From: Roseburia sp.
GTDB taxonomy: Bacteria; Bacteroidota; Bacteroidia; Bacteroidales; Bacteroidaceae
Direction: 5' to 3'
Assembly (NCBI GenBank): GCA_023665185.1
Contig: JAMPEL010000005.1
Coordinates: 1 to 64,000 of the forward strand
Length of the DNA: 64,000 nucleotides
Shown here: piece after piece, positions 9,466-18,581 of the stretch
How positions within the stretch are numbered: position 1 is the stretch's first letter
Layout: every line of letters begins with the position of its first letter
Program-made: the position numbers and the translations under genes
Notes under the pieces: model-generated
Database searches by the model: none
The model's input: only the letters and a program-made list of their open reading frames with translations
What the model was told of the DNA's origin: nothing

Positions 9466-9794
9466 ATAGGCTTTGTACGAATACAGCTGTCCGGCAACAG
9501 GTTGCGGTAAAAGGATTCGGGATTGCGGGGCTTCATTATAAAGTATGGACTAAAGGCACAATGGACGCAGCAGGAACACCGCAAATTCTTCAAGCAAAAG
9601 TTCCGCAGATACAGTGTGACTGTCATTATCACCCGAATGCCGGATGAGCAAAATTCACGCACCATTCCTGCCTTTCTCAAACATTCACCATTCAAATCAT
9701 ATACTCAGAAAGATTCTCAAATCCCCCAATACAGGCTCAAACCTGTAAAAGAAGCCCGCCTCATCATTTCCTAAAGCTAAAAGCAAGAATAAAT

Positions 9795-9825
9795 TTTGTA
9801 CACTCCCGTTTTTTTTATACTTTTG
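9795..9825 (+). promoter_or_regulatory. Promoter of the structured RNA
   Basis: TTTG at 9795-9798, a 19-base spacer and TACTTTTG at 9818-9825 match the Bacteroidota consensus exactly. Transcription should begin near 9830. The stretch 9466-9794 before it holds no gene I can support. Confidence 0.85.
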
Positions 9826-9829
9826 CGCC

Positions 9830-10137
9830 GACTCAGTTAGCCCATTATGGGGAACGGGGTCGGCATTTATTGGTAAAGGACGTTTACAGACGTTATCTTC
9901 CGACTTCAAACTTCGCAACTTTGAAACCATTCAGGGAGAGACGGCAACGAAGACGTCCGCGTTGGGTGTATTATATCCAAGTGTTATCTGCAAACATCTT
10001 TGTGTGTCTGCGGATGTGCGTTGCTTTATAATATGTCACGACGTGGGCTAACTGCGTTGCCTATCCTTGAATGGAGGCAATTGCGAAGGCCTGAAGTCGG
10101 GGTAGGCAGGAAGTACAGACACCCACGTCTTTTTTTT
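9830..10137 (+). ncRNA. Structured noncoding RNA, possibly Bacteroidales-1 family
   Basis: A transcript of about 308 nt is bounded by a perfect promoter and a terminator hairpin (GACGTGGG near 10039 pairing with CCCACGTC at 10122-10129, then eight Ts). Internal helices can be drawn: CCGAC/GTCGG near 9829-9866, GGACGT/ACGTCC joining about 9878 and 9956, and GCCTA/TAGGC within the 3' hairpin. There is no sensible reading frame. It lacks the hallmarks of RNase P RNA, tmRNA and SRP RNA. A promoter-plus-terminator RNA of this kind in Bacteroidales is reminiscent of the Bacteroidales-1 motif or a 6S-like RNA. That identity is a guess; the presence of a structured RNA is not. Confidence 0.6.
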
Positions 10138-10190
10138 ATATCCATACAGCTGAATCTCGGGATTGTCTATAAGCATTCAATATACGACGA

Positions 10191-11501
10191 ATGACAATGG
10201 CTCATCTTTTGTATAACACGGCTTTAGCCATATTGGAAAACTTGATTTGTCTTGCCCACAGCAAGACCGTGTCGGGCATATTCCGAAGGATCTTCAGCCC
10301 AAAGACCATACAGTTTATTGAGTCTCACCCTACAGACCACATTCAGAAAATCAGCCATCTTCTGGCTAATGAGACACGCGACATCTATTGGGTCCATGCC
10401 GCATCATTGGGAGAGTATGCCGTTGCCCGCCCACTGCTCAAAGAGCTGCGACAGTCCGGGAACAAATGCGTGGTCCTCACATTCTTCTCGCCTACCGGAT
10501 ATTATGCCTTGAAAGGAAAACCAGCCTCAGTCACTGACGCGGACTATATCCTCACACTTCCCATTGACACCAGACACAATGCAAAAGCTTTTGTGGACGC
10601 ATTGTCGCCCCGGAGCGTCATATTCATTATCTCGGAATATTGGGCCAACTATCTGCATGAGCTTTCAAGCCGGAAGATACCTGTCACTCTTGTCTCCGCC
10701 ATCATATCCGAGCGTTCCGTATTCTTCAAATGGTATGGAGCCATGCACCGCCGGACATTGAGATGCTTCACCTCTTTCACCGTACTCGACAAAAAGTCGC
10801 ACGACAACCTTGTCAAGCTGGGAATCAGCCGTACCCATGCCATAGTCACCGGCGACCCGCTTTTCGACAATGCCATCTCAACAGCCAAGACAACATATCA
10901 CGACCAAATAATAGAATCGTTTTGCGGCAAAGGAGCCAAGACATTCGTTGCCGGAAGCATCAGCGACAAGAAAGACCTCGGCATGGTGTCGTATATAGCC
11001 AACAAGCACCGCGACACCCGTTTCATAATTGTCCCTCATGAGATAAGCGAGGAAACACTGAACGACATCAAATATCATCTCGAAGGACATGCCATGCTCT
11101 ATTCAGAATGTACACACACGACGGATTTCTCACAGGTGCAGGTATTGATAATCGACTTCATCGGCTCACTGTCCCGCATATACCGTTACGGACAATGGGC
11201 ATACGTAGGCGGAGGCTTCACCCCATTCCTGCACAGCGTGATAGAGCCTGTCGTATATGGCATTCCCGTGGCATTCGGTCCGCGCATACACCGCAAAGTC
11301 ACTCCGCGCCAAATGGCAGACATCGGCATCGGCTGCATGGTGAGATCGCGCCAAGAGCTTGACGACTGGTTCTCGCAGCTGAAGCACAATGAGCCTATGC
11401 TGGCCGACATAAGGCAGAAAGCAACCGACTATGCAGGCAGAAATGCCGGCGCAACCCGGCAGGTCATATCTGTAATCACAAACCAAGACATCCCATTCTG
11501 A
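10191..11501 (+). CDS. waaA: 3-deoxy-D-manno-octulosonic acid transferase
   Basis: Transfers Kdo from CMP-Kdo to the lipid A precursor at the inner membrane (GT30). The 436 residues begin with a hydrophobic anchor and carry the conserved WVHAASLGE motif at residues 67-75, whose Glu is the expected catalytic base. The C-terminal half has the nucleotide-sugar-binding pattern ending in YVGGGFTPFLHSVIEPVVYGIPVAFGP. It opens a 12-gene operon and is separated by 1 bp from the next gene. An ATG two codons downstream is an alternative start. Confidence 0.95.
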   Translation: MTMAHLLYNTALAILENLICLAHSKTVSGIFRRIFSPKTIQFIESHPTDHIQKISHLLANETRDIYWVHAASLGEYAVARPLLKELRQSGNKCVVLTFFSPTGYYALKGKPASVTDADYILTLPIDTRHNAKAFVDALSPRSVIFIISEYWANYLHELSSRKIPVTLVSAIISERSVFFKWYGAMHRRTLRCFTSFTVLDKKSHDNLVKLGISRTHAIVTGDPLFDNAISTAKTTYHDQIIESFCGKGAKTFVAGSISDKKDLGMVSYIANKHRDTRFIIVPHEISEETLNDIKYHLEGHAMLYSECTHTTDFSQVQVLIIDFIGSLSRIYRYGQWAYVGGGFTPFLHSVIEPVVYGIPVAFGPRIHRKVTPRQMADIGIGCMVRSRQELDDWFSQLKHNEPMLADIRQKATDYAGRNAGATRQVISVITNQDIPF

Positions 11502-11502
11502 C

Positions 11503-12384
11503 ATGACAAATATCATTTCATCAGCAACCATATTCCTGTGCCGCATTTTCGCGTACCTGCCTCTTGGGGTCACGTACCGTATAAGCGACATCATATATCC
11601 GTTGGTAAGACACATGCTGAAATACAGGCGCAAGGTGGTCAGAAGGAATCTCCGCAACTCGTTCCCCGGCATGGAAGAGACATGGTACGACAGTGTGGAA
11701 GCCGGTTTCTACCGTCATCTGTGCGACTGCATAATGGAAACGATAAAGCTGCTCCACATCAGCGATGAGGAGATGAGACGGCGCGTCACCATACGGAATG
11801 TGGAACTGATTGAGGATATTGCCAAAGAGAACCGCCCTATCATACTGTTTCTCGGACATTACGGCAATTGGGAATGGGTGCAGGAAATAACCCGCCGCTA
11901 TACCACTCCGGAAGTCAGCGGAGAGATATACCGCCCTATCAGCAGCCGCATAGGAAGCATGCTGATGGAAAGGATACGCTCGCGCTATTCAACCCGGCTG
12001 ATTCCGCAAAAAACAGCAGTGCGCACAATCATCGGAATGAGACAGCAGCACGGCACATTCCTGATAGGTTTCATATCCGACCAGCGTCCCATCCGCCGCA
12101 GTCTGAACCACTGGACTCATTTTTTGAATCAAGAGACTCCATACATGGTAGGCGGTGAGGAGATAGGCAGGCACATCGGCGCGGCATTTCTCTATCTGGA
12201 CATTGAGAAGCCTCGGCGGGGACACTATATCATGACCGTAAAGGATATGCGTCCGTCCGACACGGAGCAGGAATACCCTTACACCTTATTATATATGCAG
12301 ATGCTTGAGGCAACCATCAAGCGCGCGCCACAGTATTGGCTGTGGACACACAAACGTTGGAAACATAAACGGGAAAAACAATAA
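11503..12384 (+). CDS. Lipid A biosynthesis acyltransferase (LpxL/HtrB-like)
   Basis: Lysophospholipid-acyltransferase-type enzyme expected to add a secondary acyl chain to Kdo-lipid A at the inner membrane. The catalytic HX4(D/E) motif is HYGNWE at residues 119-124. An N-terminal hydrophobic region and the family ISDQRP motif are also present, and the 293-residue length is normal. It starts 1 bp after the waaA stop codon, so the two are probably translationally coupled and the order of genes follows the order of reactions. Which of LpxL or LpxM it replaces cannot be read from sequence. Confidence 0.9.
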   Translation: MTNIISSATIFLCRIFAYLPLGVTYRISDIIYPLVRHMLKYRRKVVRRNLRNSFPGMEETWYDSVEAGFYRHLCDCIMETIKLLHISDEEMRRRVTIRNVELIEDIAKENRPIILFLGHYGNWEWVQEITRRYTTPEVSGEIYRPISSRIGSMLMERIRSRYSTRLIPQKTAVRTIIGMRQQHGTFLIGFISDQRPIRRSLNHWTHFLNQETPYMVGGEEIGRHIGAAFLYLDIEKPRRGHYIMTVKDMRPSDTEQEYPYTLLYMQMLEATIKRAPQYWLWTHKRWKHKREKQ

Positions 12385-12396
12385 AAACAAATCGAC

Positions 12397-13119
12397 ATGA
12401 AAATAGTATGTGTAATTCCGGCACGCGCAGAGTCATCGCGTTTCTTTGAGAAACCTTTGGCAAAAATCTGCGGAAAGCCGATGATTCAGTGGGTGTACTC
12501 ACATTGTAAGGAAGTGAGAGAGTTCAGCGCGGTGTATGTAGCCACAGACAGTGAGAAGATAAAAGCCGCATGTGAGAGTTTCGGAGCGGAGGTCATCATG
12601 ACTTCCGACAAACACGAGACAGCCACAGAGCGACTGTACGAGGTATCGACCCGCATTGAGGCAGACTTGTATGTTATGGTCAATGGCGACGAGCCGTTGC
12701 TGACAAGAGAGGCTATCATCCAGTGCATCCCTTCCCACATAGCCAACGGTGAGCTGTATGTGTCTAACCTGATGACTGATTTCAGCAATCCAGTGGAGGT
12801 GGTAGACAGCACGAACCTGAAAATCGTCACGGACGCACACGACAGATGCCTGTTCATCTCGCGCAGCCCTATCCCCTATCCTAAAGGCAACATGGACTAT
12901 GTGTACCACAAATTTGTCGGAGTGGGAGCGTTCAACCGCAAGGCACTCGACTTCTATCATCACACTCCACGCGGCCCGATAGAAAAGATTGAGGAGAACG
13001 ACTCGTTCCGTTTCATCGAGAACAACGTGCCGATATATTATTACAACTGCCATTGCAAATCGCTGTCCGTGGACACACGCAAGGACATTGAGGGAGTGGA
13101 GCAATATCTGAAAGACTGA
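12397..13119 (+). CDS. kdsB: 3-deoxy-manno-octulosonate cytidylyltransferase
   Basis: Activates Kdo with CTP to CMP-Kdo, the donor used by WaaA. At 240 residues it has the family length. The N-terminal nucleotide-binding signature is IPARAESSRFFEKPLAKICG followed by KPMIQWVY. The more usual form is IPARxxSSRxPGKPL, so the Pro-Gly to Phe-Glu change is a local oddity. The NGDEPL motif near residue 95 is intact. It is third in the operon, 12 bp after the acyltransferase. Confidence 0.95.
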   Translation: MKIVCVIPARAESSRFFEKPLAKICGKPMIQWVYSHCKEVREFSAVYVATDSEKIKAACESFGAEVIMTSDKHETATERLYEVSTRIEADLYVMVNGDEPLLTREAIIQCIPSHIANGELYVSNLMTDFSNPVEVVDSTNLKIVTDAHDRCLFISRSPIPYPKGNMDYVYHKFVGVGAFNRKALDFYHHTPRGPIEKIEENDSFRFIENNVPIYYYNCHCKSLSVDTRKDIEGVEQYLKD

Positions 13120-13136
13120 GCATCAACACAATATAG

Positions 13137-14111
13137 ATGAATACAAACTACATTCAAGTGGGTCGTTGGCTGTCGAGGATAAACGTGTATATATCCGGAT
13201 TCCTAAACTATGCCGTTCCAAATTGTATCTTCCGCATTCGCAAGGACGCCATCATGTCCGAGTTTGCGGAAAAAGAAGATGTGCGGCGGCGGACAGAATA
13301 CTATTGCCGCCTCAGCACACCATACACACTCGAAAGATTTGAAAGAATCGGCACGTTCAAGTTTCCATTCCGCAAGAAAGGAAAACGTCATACAAAGTAT
13401 TTCTTCGACTTATATGAAACCTTACGCCATTTTCATCCGGACATGCGGTTCAAGTACCTGACAGGCGACATAACCACCGTGCCGGAAGAGCCTGCTTTCG
13501 TGAAAAGCCGCCCCATACAGGGCGACAACGCAAATTCCGTTGTACTGAAGCTCAACAAGTGGCGACATTTCCTTTTTGTAGAAGACAAGATTCCATTCCG
13601 CAAAAAAAAGGACATGATTGTCAGCAGAACGACGTGGGCAAACGCAAATCCGTTACGCAAACGGCTCAACGACATGTTTTGTAATCATCCTATGTGCAAT
13701 ATCGGGAAAACAAGAAGAGAAAAGGGCGACGCAAACGACTGCAAGTGCATAAAGGAGTATCTCACCATCAAGCAGCAACTGGAATACAAATTCATAGCAT
13801 GTATTGAAGGGGGAGACGTTGCCACCAGTCTGAAATGGGTGATGTCCTCCAACTCCATTGCGGTGACACCACGTCCGAAATACGAGACTTGGTTCATGGA
13901 AGGCACACTCATTCCCGACTATCATTATATCGAGGTGAAAACGGATTATTCAGACCTCATCGAGAAACTGAATTACTATATAGCTCATCCTCATAAGGCA
14001 GAAGAAATTATCCGGCATGCCCATGAGTATGTATCCCAGTTCAAGGACAAAAAGAGAGAACGCGCCATACAATTGATGGTCGCAGAGAAATATTTCCAAA
14101 TGACGAATTAA
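13137..14111 (+). CDS. Glycosyltransferase family 90 (CAP10-like)
   Basis: The 324-residue protein resembles the GT90/CAP10 lipopolysaccharide-modifying family. Visible family features are YFFDLYETLRHFHPDMRFKY, the FVKSRPI stretch near residue 120, NKWRHF, FRKKKDMIVSRTTW, and the acceptor/donor region IACIEGGDVATSLKWVMSSN near residues 218-237, followed by TLIPDYHYIEV. It probably adds a sugar to the LPS core. The acceptor and sugar cannot be inferred. It lies 17 bp after kdsB in the LPS operon. Confidence 0.87.
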   Translation: MNTNYIQVGRWLSRINVYISGFLNYAVPNCIFRIRKDAIMSEFAEKEDVRRRTEYYCRLSTPYTLERFERIGTFKFPFRKKGKRHTKYFFDLYETLRHFHPDMRFKYLTGDITTVPEEPAFVKSRPIQGDNANSVVLKLNKWRHFLFVEDKIPFRKKKDMIVSRTTWANANPLRKRLNDMFCNHPMCNIGKTRREKGDANDCKCIKEYLTIKQQLEYKFIACIEGGDVATSLKWVMSSNSIAVTPRPKYETWFMEGTLIPDYHYIEVKTDYSDLIEKLNYYIAHPHKAEEIIRHAHEYVSQFKDKKRERAIQLMVAEKYFQMTN

Positions 14112-14125
14112 TAAGAATTCTCTTC

Positions 14126-14890
14126 ATGATGCAGAAAATAACGGTCATTATACACACCTGCAATGCAGAGAAATACTTGGAGCAGGTGCTCAAACATCTT
14201 GTCGGATTCGACGAGTTGCTTGTATGCGACATGGAAAGTACCGACAACACACTTCCGATTTGCAGAGAATACGGGTGCCGTATCATTACCTTTCCAAAAG
14301 GCAGCCACACAATTGTAGAGCCGGCACGTGACTTTGCCATACATCAAGCGACAAATCCCTGGATACTGGAAGTCGATGCGGATGAGATTGTCACGGAAGA
14401 ATTGCGAAGCTATCTGTATAAACTGACAGAAAGCCCCAATTGTCCGGACGGGCTTTATATACCCAGAAAGAACTTTTTTATGGGGCGGTTCATGCATGCG
14501 AACTACCCGAACCACATATTAAGGTTTTTCCATCGCGACAAGACTTGCTGGCCTCCTTATATCCATTCCGCCCCGGAAATAAACGGCAGAGTGGAATATA
14601 TACCACGCTTCCGCACTGAATTGGCATTCATACATCTCGCCGATGAGAGCGTATCGGAACGAATACGCAAGATTGATGTGTATACAGACAATGAACTGAT
14701 TCGGAGAAGCGACAAGAAATACGGAATGGCAGCATTCCTGTATCGCCCGCTACACCGGTTCTGCAAATATTATTTCCAGAAAGGAGGATTCCGCGACGGC
14801 ATCCCGGGCATTATCTGCGCACTATTCAATGCCTATTACCAAATTGTGATGCTTGCCAAATATCATGAACAAAGGAGACATTGCTTATGA
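14126..14890 (+). CDS. Glycosyltransferase family 2, LPS core type
   Basis: GT-A fold glycosyltransferase of the KdtX/WaaE-like kind, 254 residues. The N-terminus reads ITVIIHTCNAEKYLEQVL, then CDMESTDNT as the first Asp region and EVDADEIVTEEL near residues 83-95 as the metal-binding DxD-type site. The C-terminal half is rich in aromatic and basic residues with a short hydrophobic stretch, fitting membrane association. Its stop codon overlaps the next start (ATGA at 14887-14890). Confidence 0.9.
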   Translation: MMQKITVIIHTCNAEKYLEQVLKHLVGFDELLVCDMESTDNTLPICREYGCRIITFPKGSHTIVEPARDFAIHQATNPWILEVDADEIVTEELRSYLYKLTESPNCPDGLYIPRKNFFMGRFMHANYPNHILRFFHRDKTCWPPYIHSAPEINGRVEYIPRFRTELAFIHLADESVSERIRKIDVYTDNELIRRSDKKYGMAAFLYRPLHRFCKYYFQKGGFRDGIPGIICALFNAYYQIVMLAKYHEQRRHCL

Positions 14891-15897
14891 CCCTGCTCAT
14901 CATCCGCCTCTCCGCGTTAGGAGATGTAGCCATGACTGTTCCTGCCATATATGCAGTAGCGAGAGAATATCCCGACTGGACAGTGAAAGTGCTTACCACA
15001 CGGTTCTTTGCCCGTATATTTGTAGGTAAGCCCGACAATGTGAAACTGCTGGCTGTAGACCGCGACAAGATGAAAGGATTTACCGGTCTGCTTAGGCTGA
15101 TACGGACGCTTAAGAAAGAGCATGTCACCTGCGTGGCAGACTTCCACAATGTATTCCGTTCGTGGCTGATTGACGCATATTTCATCATGACCGGGCACAA
15201 AGTGACAATGGTGGACAAAGACAGGCAGAACAGGAAAAAACTGACACGCAAGCATGAAACGGGCATTTGTGCCAAATCTTTCTGCCTGCGCTATTTTGAA
15301 ACACTGCAACGGCTCGGATTTAATGTAGACGCCAAATCAGTATTGCCGTCAAAGCACAAAACAGGCAGTGGAAACACACAGCGCATAGGAATTGCACCGT
15401 TTGCCCGCTATCAGAACAAGACATATCCTTTGGACAAAATGCGGGAAGTGGTAGACATTCTTTCCGGAATAGAGAACACTGAGATTTATTTGTTCGGAAG
15501 CAAGGGAAAGGAGCAGACCTTATTGGAAGACTGGGCATACCGACATTCCCACGTGAGATGTATGGCAGGCACGCTGCCCATAGAAGAGGAAATACAGTTC
15601 ATGGCTACACTTGATGTCATGCTGACAATGGATTCCGCCAACATGCACCTTGCGTCATTGGCAGGCACTCCGGTTGTGTCCGTATGGGGCAGCACCACAC
15701 CTGAATGCGGATTCTTGGGTTGGAGACAAGAACGTAGCAACTGCCTCGTGGCGGGTCTGCCGTGCCAGCCATGCACCATCAGCGGAAGCAACCGGTGCAA
15801 GTACGGCAATTACCTGTGCCTGACAAGTATAACTCCATCACAAATATGCCGGCATTTACACAGTGTTGTCACAACAAACAAAAGGCAAAAGACATGA
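14887..15897 (+). CDS. Glycosyltransferase family 9 (heptosyltransferase-like)
   Basis: ADP-heptose:LPS heptosyltransferase family protein of 336 residues. The N-terminal LLIIRLSALGDVAMTVPAI is the family donor/acceptor signature. The C-terminal half has the DSANMHLASLAGTPVVSVWG block near residues 246-265, where GT9 enzymes bind the nucleotide sugar, and then CQPC. It probably extends the LPS inner core. ATG 14887 overlaps the previous stop; a TTG two codons upstream is less likely. Its own stop overlaps the next gene by ATGA. Confidence 0.92.
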   Translation: MTLLIIRLSALGDVAMTVPAIYAVAREYPDWTVKVLTTRFFARIFVGKPDNVKLLAVDRDKMKGFTGLLRLIRTLKKEHVTCVADFHNVFRSWLIDAYFIMTGHKVTMVDKDRQNRKKLTRKHETGICAKSFCLRYFETLQRLGFNVDAKSVLPSKHKTGSGNTQRIGIAPFARYQNKTYPLDKMREVVDILSGIENTEIYLFGSKGKEQTLLEDWAYRHSHVRCMAGTLPIEEEIQFMATLDVMLTMDSANMHLASLAGTPVVSVWGSTTPECGFLGWRQERSNCLVAGLPCQPCTISGSNRCKYGNYLCLTSITPSQICRHLHSVVTTNKRQKT

Positions 15898-16661
15898 AAG
15901 TAAACATTATAATAAACCCGAGTTATGAGTATCTCCGCAGCCATTTGTCTGCTATAATCTGTGACTTTCACAGAGATGGCTGCGGAGAGACAGTGCAGAA
16001 TGGGCGCAACCTCATAAAGAAAGTGGTATGCCCGGACGGCACTTGTCTCAACATCAAACGCTATCATCGCCCGTCGGGCATCAACTTGCTTGTATATTCC
16101 TGCGGCATACGGCTTCCGAAATGCAGGCGGGCATACAAACATGCCTTGATGCTGCGCGCCAACGGGATAGACTCGCCCGAGCCTGTGGCATACATAGAGG
16201 AACGCTCATGCGGGTTTATCCGATATTCCTATTTTGTAAGCATCCATTCCGACTACGAGCACAAGATGTATGAATGGGGCAATGCAGAGAAAGGATGTTA
16301 TGAGGACTTTGCGGAAAGTTTCGGACGCTTCACTGCCGGACTGCACGAGAAAGGTTTTCTGCATAAAGACTATTCACCGGGAAACATTCTGTGGACAAAA
16401 CGCAACGGAGCATATCTGTTTTCATTGGTCGACACCAATCAGATGCGTATAGGACATGTAGGCAAGCATTGCGGATGCCGCAATTTTTCCCGGCTGTGGG
16501 GACCGAAACAGTTTATCATCCACATAATAAGAGAATATGCTGTATGCCGTGGATTTGATGCCGATGAATGTGAGCGCGTCATGCTGAAAGCGCGCGGAAA
16601 ATTCTGGAGAAGATACATGAAGAAGAAAGCGGAGAAGGTGAAATTCAACATAGAACTATAA
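15894..16661 (+). CDS. Kdo/LPS kinase-like protein (WaaP/KdkA type)
   Basis: The 255-residue protein has a small kinase fold of the lipopolysaccharide-kinase family. The catalytic loop is HKDYSPGNIL with His157, Asp159 and Asn164, and the DFG-equivalent Asp is probably D180 in LVDTNQM. The ATP-binding Lys is most likely in the CLNIKRYHRP stretch near residue 55. A Kdo 4-kinase or core sugar kinase role fits, since inner-core Kdo is often phosphorylated where only one Kdo is present. It has an ATGA overlap with the GT9 gene. Confidence 0.85.
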   Translation: MKVNIIINPSYEYLRSHLSAIICDFHRDGCGETVQNGRNLIKKVVCPDGTCLNIKRYHRPSGINLLVYSCGIRLPKCRRAYKHALMLRANGIDSPEPVAYIEERSCGFIRYSYFVSIHSDYEHKMYEWGNAEKGCYEDFAESFGRFTAGLHEKGFLHKDYSPGNILWTKRNGAYLFSLVDTNQMRIGHVGKHCGCRNFSRLWGPKQFIIHIIREYAVCRGFDADECERVMLKARGKFWRRYMKKKAEKVKFNIEL

Positions 16662-16693
16662 AACAATCAATTGAACGAAAGAAAACAACGAAG

Positions 16694-18553
16694 ATGAAGA
16701 AGAATATCATTGGCATCATTACCTATTATGCACTTGTAGCAAGCATATTTCTTGTCATTCAAAAGCCCCTGTTCATACTCTACAACAGTGCTTTTTGGAC
16801 GACAGACTGTAGCATGGGCGATTTGCCGGAAATTTACCTTCACGGATTTGCCCTTGACAACGCAGTTGCCGGCTATATTACGATTATCCCATTAATATTG
16901 CTGTGGATTTCCATATACAGCAAAGAGTTCAAAATGAGCAAGTGGATGAATATATACAACTGGCTCATTGCTTTTCTGATAGCCATAGTGACTATGACCG
17001 ACACCGTACTGTATGAGTTTTGGGAGTTCAAGCTGGATTCCACTATTTTCTTCTATCTAAACGATCCCAAGAATGCGTTCACCAGTGTCTCCACAGGTTT
17101 CATCGCCATTCGTCTGCTGACGGTGTTGTTGCTGACAGCACTTTTCTATGTGGTCCTCCGTTTGCCAATGCCGCTTTTGGCAAAAAGAGAATGGAAGAAG
17201 TGTCCGCAGTGGTACATAAAGAGCGGTATGATGCTATGCCTTGCAGGATGTCTTTTCGTGTCAATACGCGGTCTCAGGAAATGGCCTAATACAGCATCGC
17301 GCGCCTACTACTCACGCACCGATTTCTGCAACCACTCAGCTCTGAACCCACTGTACAACCTGCTCTATACCATGACAAAAACAGCCGGAAGGAGCGATGA
17401 GTTCAAGTTTCTTGCAGAAGAAGAATGCGCCAGAGAGTTCGAAGCCTTGTTTCCTGTCCAGAAAACAAGCCGGACGTCACAGTCTCAGACACAACCGAAC
17501 ATTCTTGTCATCATCATGGAGGGATTCAGTGCCACATTCATCGAAAGTCTTGGGGGAATGCCCGAAGTGGCACCGGGAATGAGCCAGTTGATGGACGAAG
17601 GCATTTGTTTCACACAGTGCTATTGCAGCAGTTTCAGAACAGACCGAGGATTGCCGGCTGCCATCAGCGGATATATCGCACAACCGACAACAAGTGTCAT
17701 CAAAATGACGCGCAAGCTGCACTCTTTGCCTGGATTACCGAAGACACTAAAAGCATACGGATACGATACATCGGTCTTATATGGCGGCGACATCACTTTC
17801 TTCGCCATGTCCGATTTCTTCCTTGCCACAGGACATGACAAACTCATCTCGCAGGATGATTTCCCCGCTAAAGAGGCGACACAAAACTGGGGTGTACCCG
17901 ACCATATTACCTGTGAATGGCTGAAACAAGACATTATTCGGAAACATCAATCAGATTCGAAACCGTGGTACATGACTTATCTCACATTAAGTTCACACAC
18001 TCCTTTCGATGTACCTTACCACCGTCTGCAAGACGAACGATTAAATGCTTTCGCATATACCGACAGCTGTGTATCCACGCTCATCAACGATTTGAAACAG
18101 ACTGAGGCATGGAAGAACCTGCTTGTTGTCTGTATAGCCGACCACGGTTTCAACCAAAGTGCGGAGTGCAGGACAAATACCAAAGACTATGCACATATAC
18201 CATTCCTCATTACAGGAGGCACAGTGAGAGAAGCACGGAAAATCAACTATCTCGTCAGCCAAACAGATTTGCCAGCAACCATATTAGGACTGTTGGGACT
18301 CCCGCACGATGAGTTCCGGTTTAGTCGTGATGTGCTCTCCGAATCCTACACATATCCGTTTGCATTCAACAGCTACAACAACGGATTCATGTTCCGTGAC
18401 TCTACCGGGTGCATCATTTACGACAACAACAGCAAACTTGCTATTGAAGGCGCAGATTCGGCAAGAGAGAGGAAAGGAAAAGTCATTCTGCAAACAGTCT
18501 ATGACGATTTGCAAAACTATAGCAGGACAGCTCACCCAAAGAACGCGCGATAA
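16694..18553 (+). CDS. LTA synthase/phosphoethanolamine transferase-like membrane sulfatase-fold protein
   Basis: Membrane protein of 619 residues with about five N-terminal membrane helices (to about residue 190) and a periplasmic alkaline-phosphatase-fold domain. Metal and nucleophile landmarks are MEGFSA near residue 275, FRTDRG with the likely catalytic Thr near residue 316, and ADHGFN near residue 483. The family moves phosphoglycerol or phosphoethanolamine head groups from phospholipids onto glycans. In this LPS operon it probably modifies core or lipid A. The exact group transferred is unknown. Confidence 0.85.
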   Translation: MKKNIIGIITYYALVASIFLVIQKPLFILYNSAFWTTDCSMGDLPEIYLHGFALDNAVAGYITIIPLILLWISIYSKEFKMSKWMNIYNWLIAFLIAIVTMTDTVLYEFWEFKLDSTIFFYLNDPKNAFTSVSTGFIAIRLLTVLLLTALFYVVLRLPMPLLAKREWKKCPQWYIKSGMMLCLAGCLFVSIRGLRKWPNTASRAYYSRTDFCNHSALNPLYNLLYTMTKTAGRSDEFKFLAEEECAREFEALFPVQKTSRTSQSQTQPNILVIIMEGFSATFIESLGGMPEVAPGMSQLMDEGICFTQCYCSSFRTDRGLPAAISGYIAQPTTSVIKMTRKLHSLPGLPKTLKAYGYDTSVLYGGDITFFAMSDFFLATGHDKLISQDDFPAKEATQNWGVPDHITCEWLKQDIIRKHQSDSKPWYMTYLTLSSHTPFDVPYHRLQDERLNAFAYTDSCVSTLINDLKQTEAWKNLLVVCIADHGFNQSAECRTNTKDYAHIPFLITGGTVREARKINYLVSQTDLPATILGLLGLPHDEFRFSRDVLSESYTYPFAFNSYNNGFMFRDSTGCIIYDNNSKLAIEGADSARERKGKVILQTVYDDLQNYSRTAHPKNAR

Positions 18554-18581
18554 ACATCCCCAAAAACAGAGAGATTACAAG

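Noticed and set aside
9830..10137. Structured RNA considered as RNase P RNA, tmRNA or SRP RNA
   Set aside because: The conserved RNase P core (GAAAGTCC type), tmRNA tag frame and tRNA-like ends, and the SRP GGAAG/AGCAGC loop are all missing. A classical 6S fold pairing 5' with 3' ends is also not evident.
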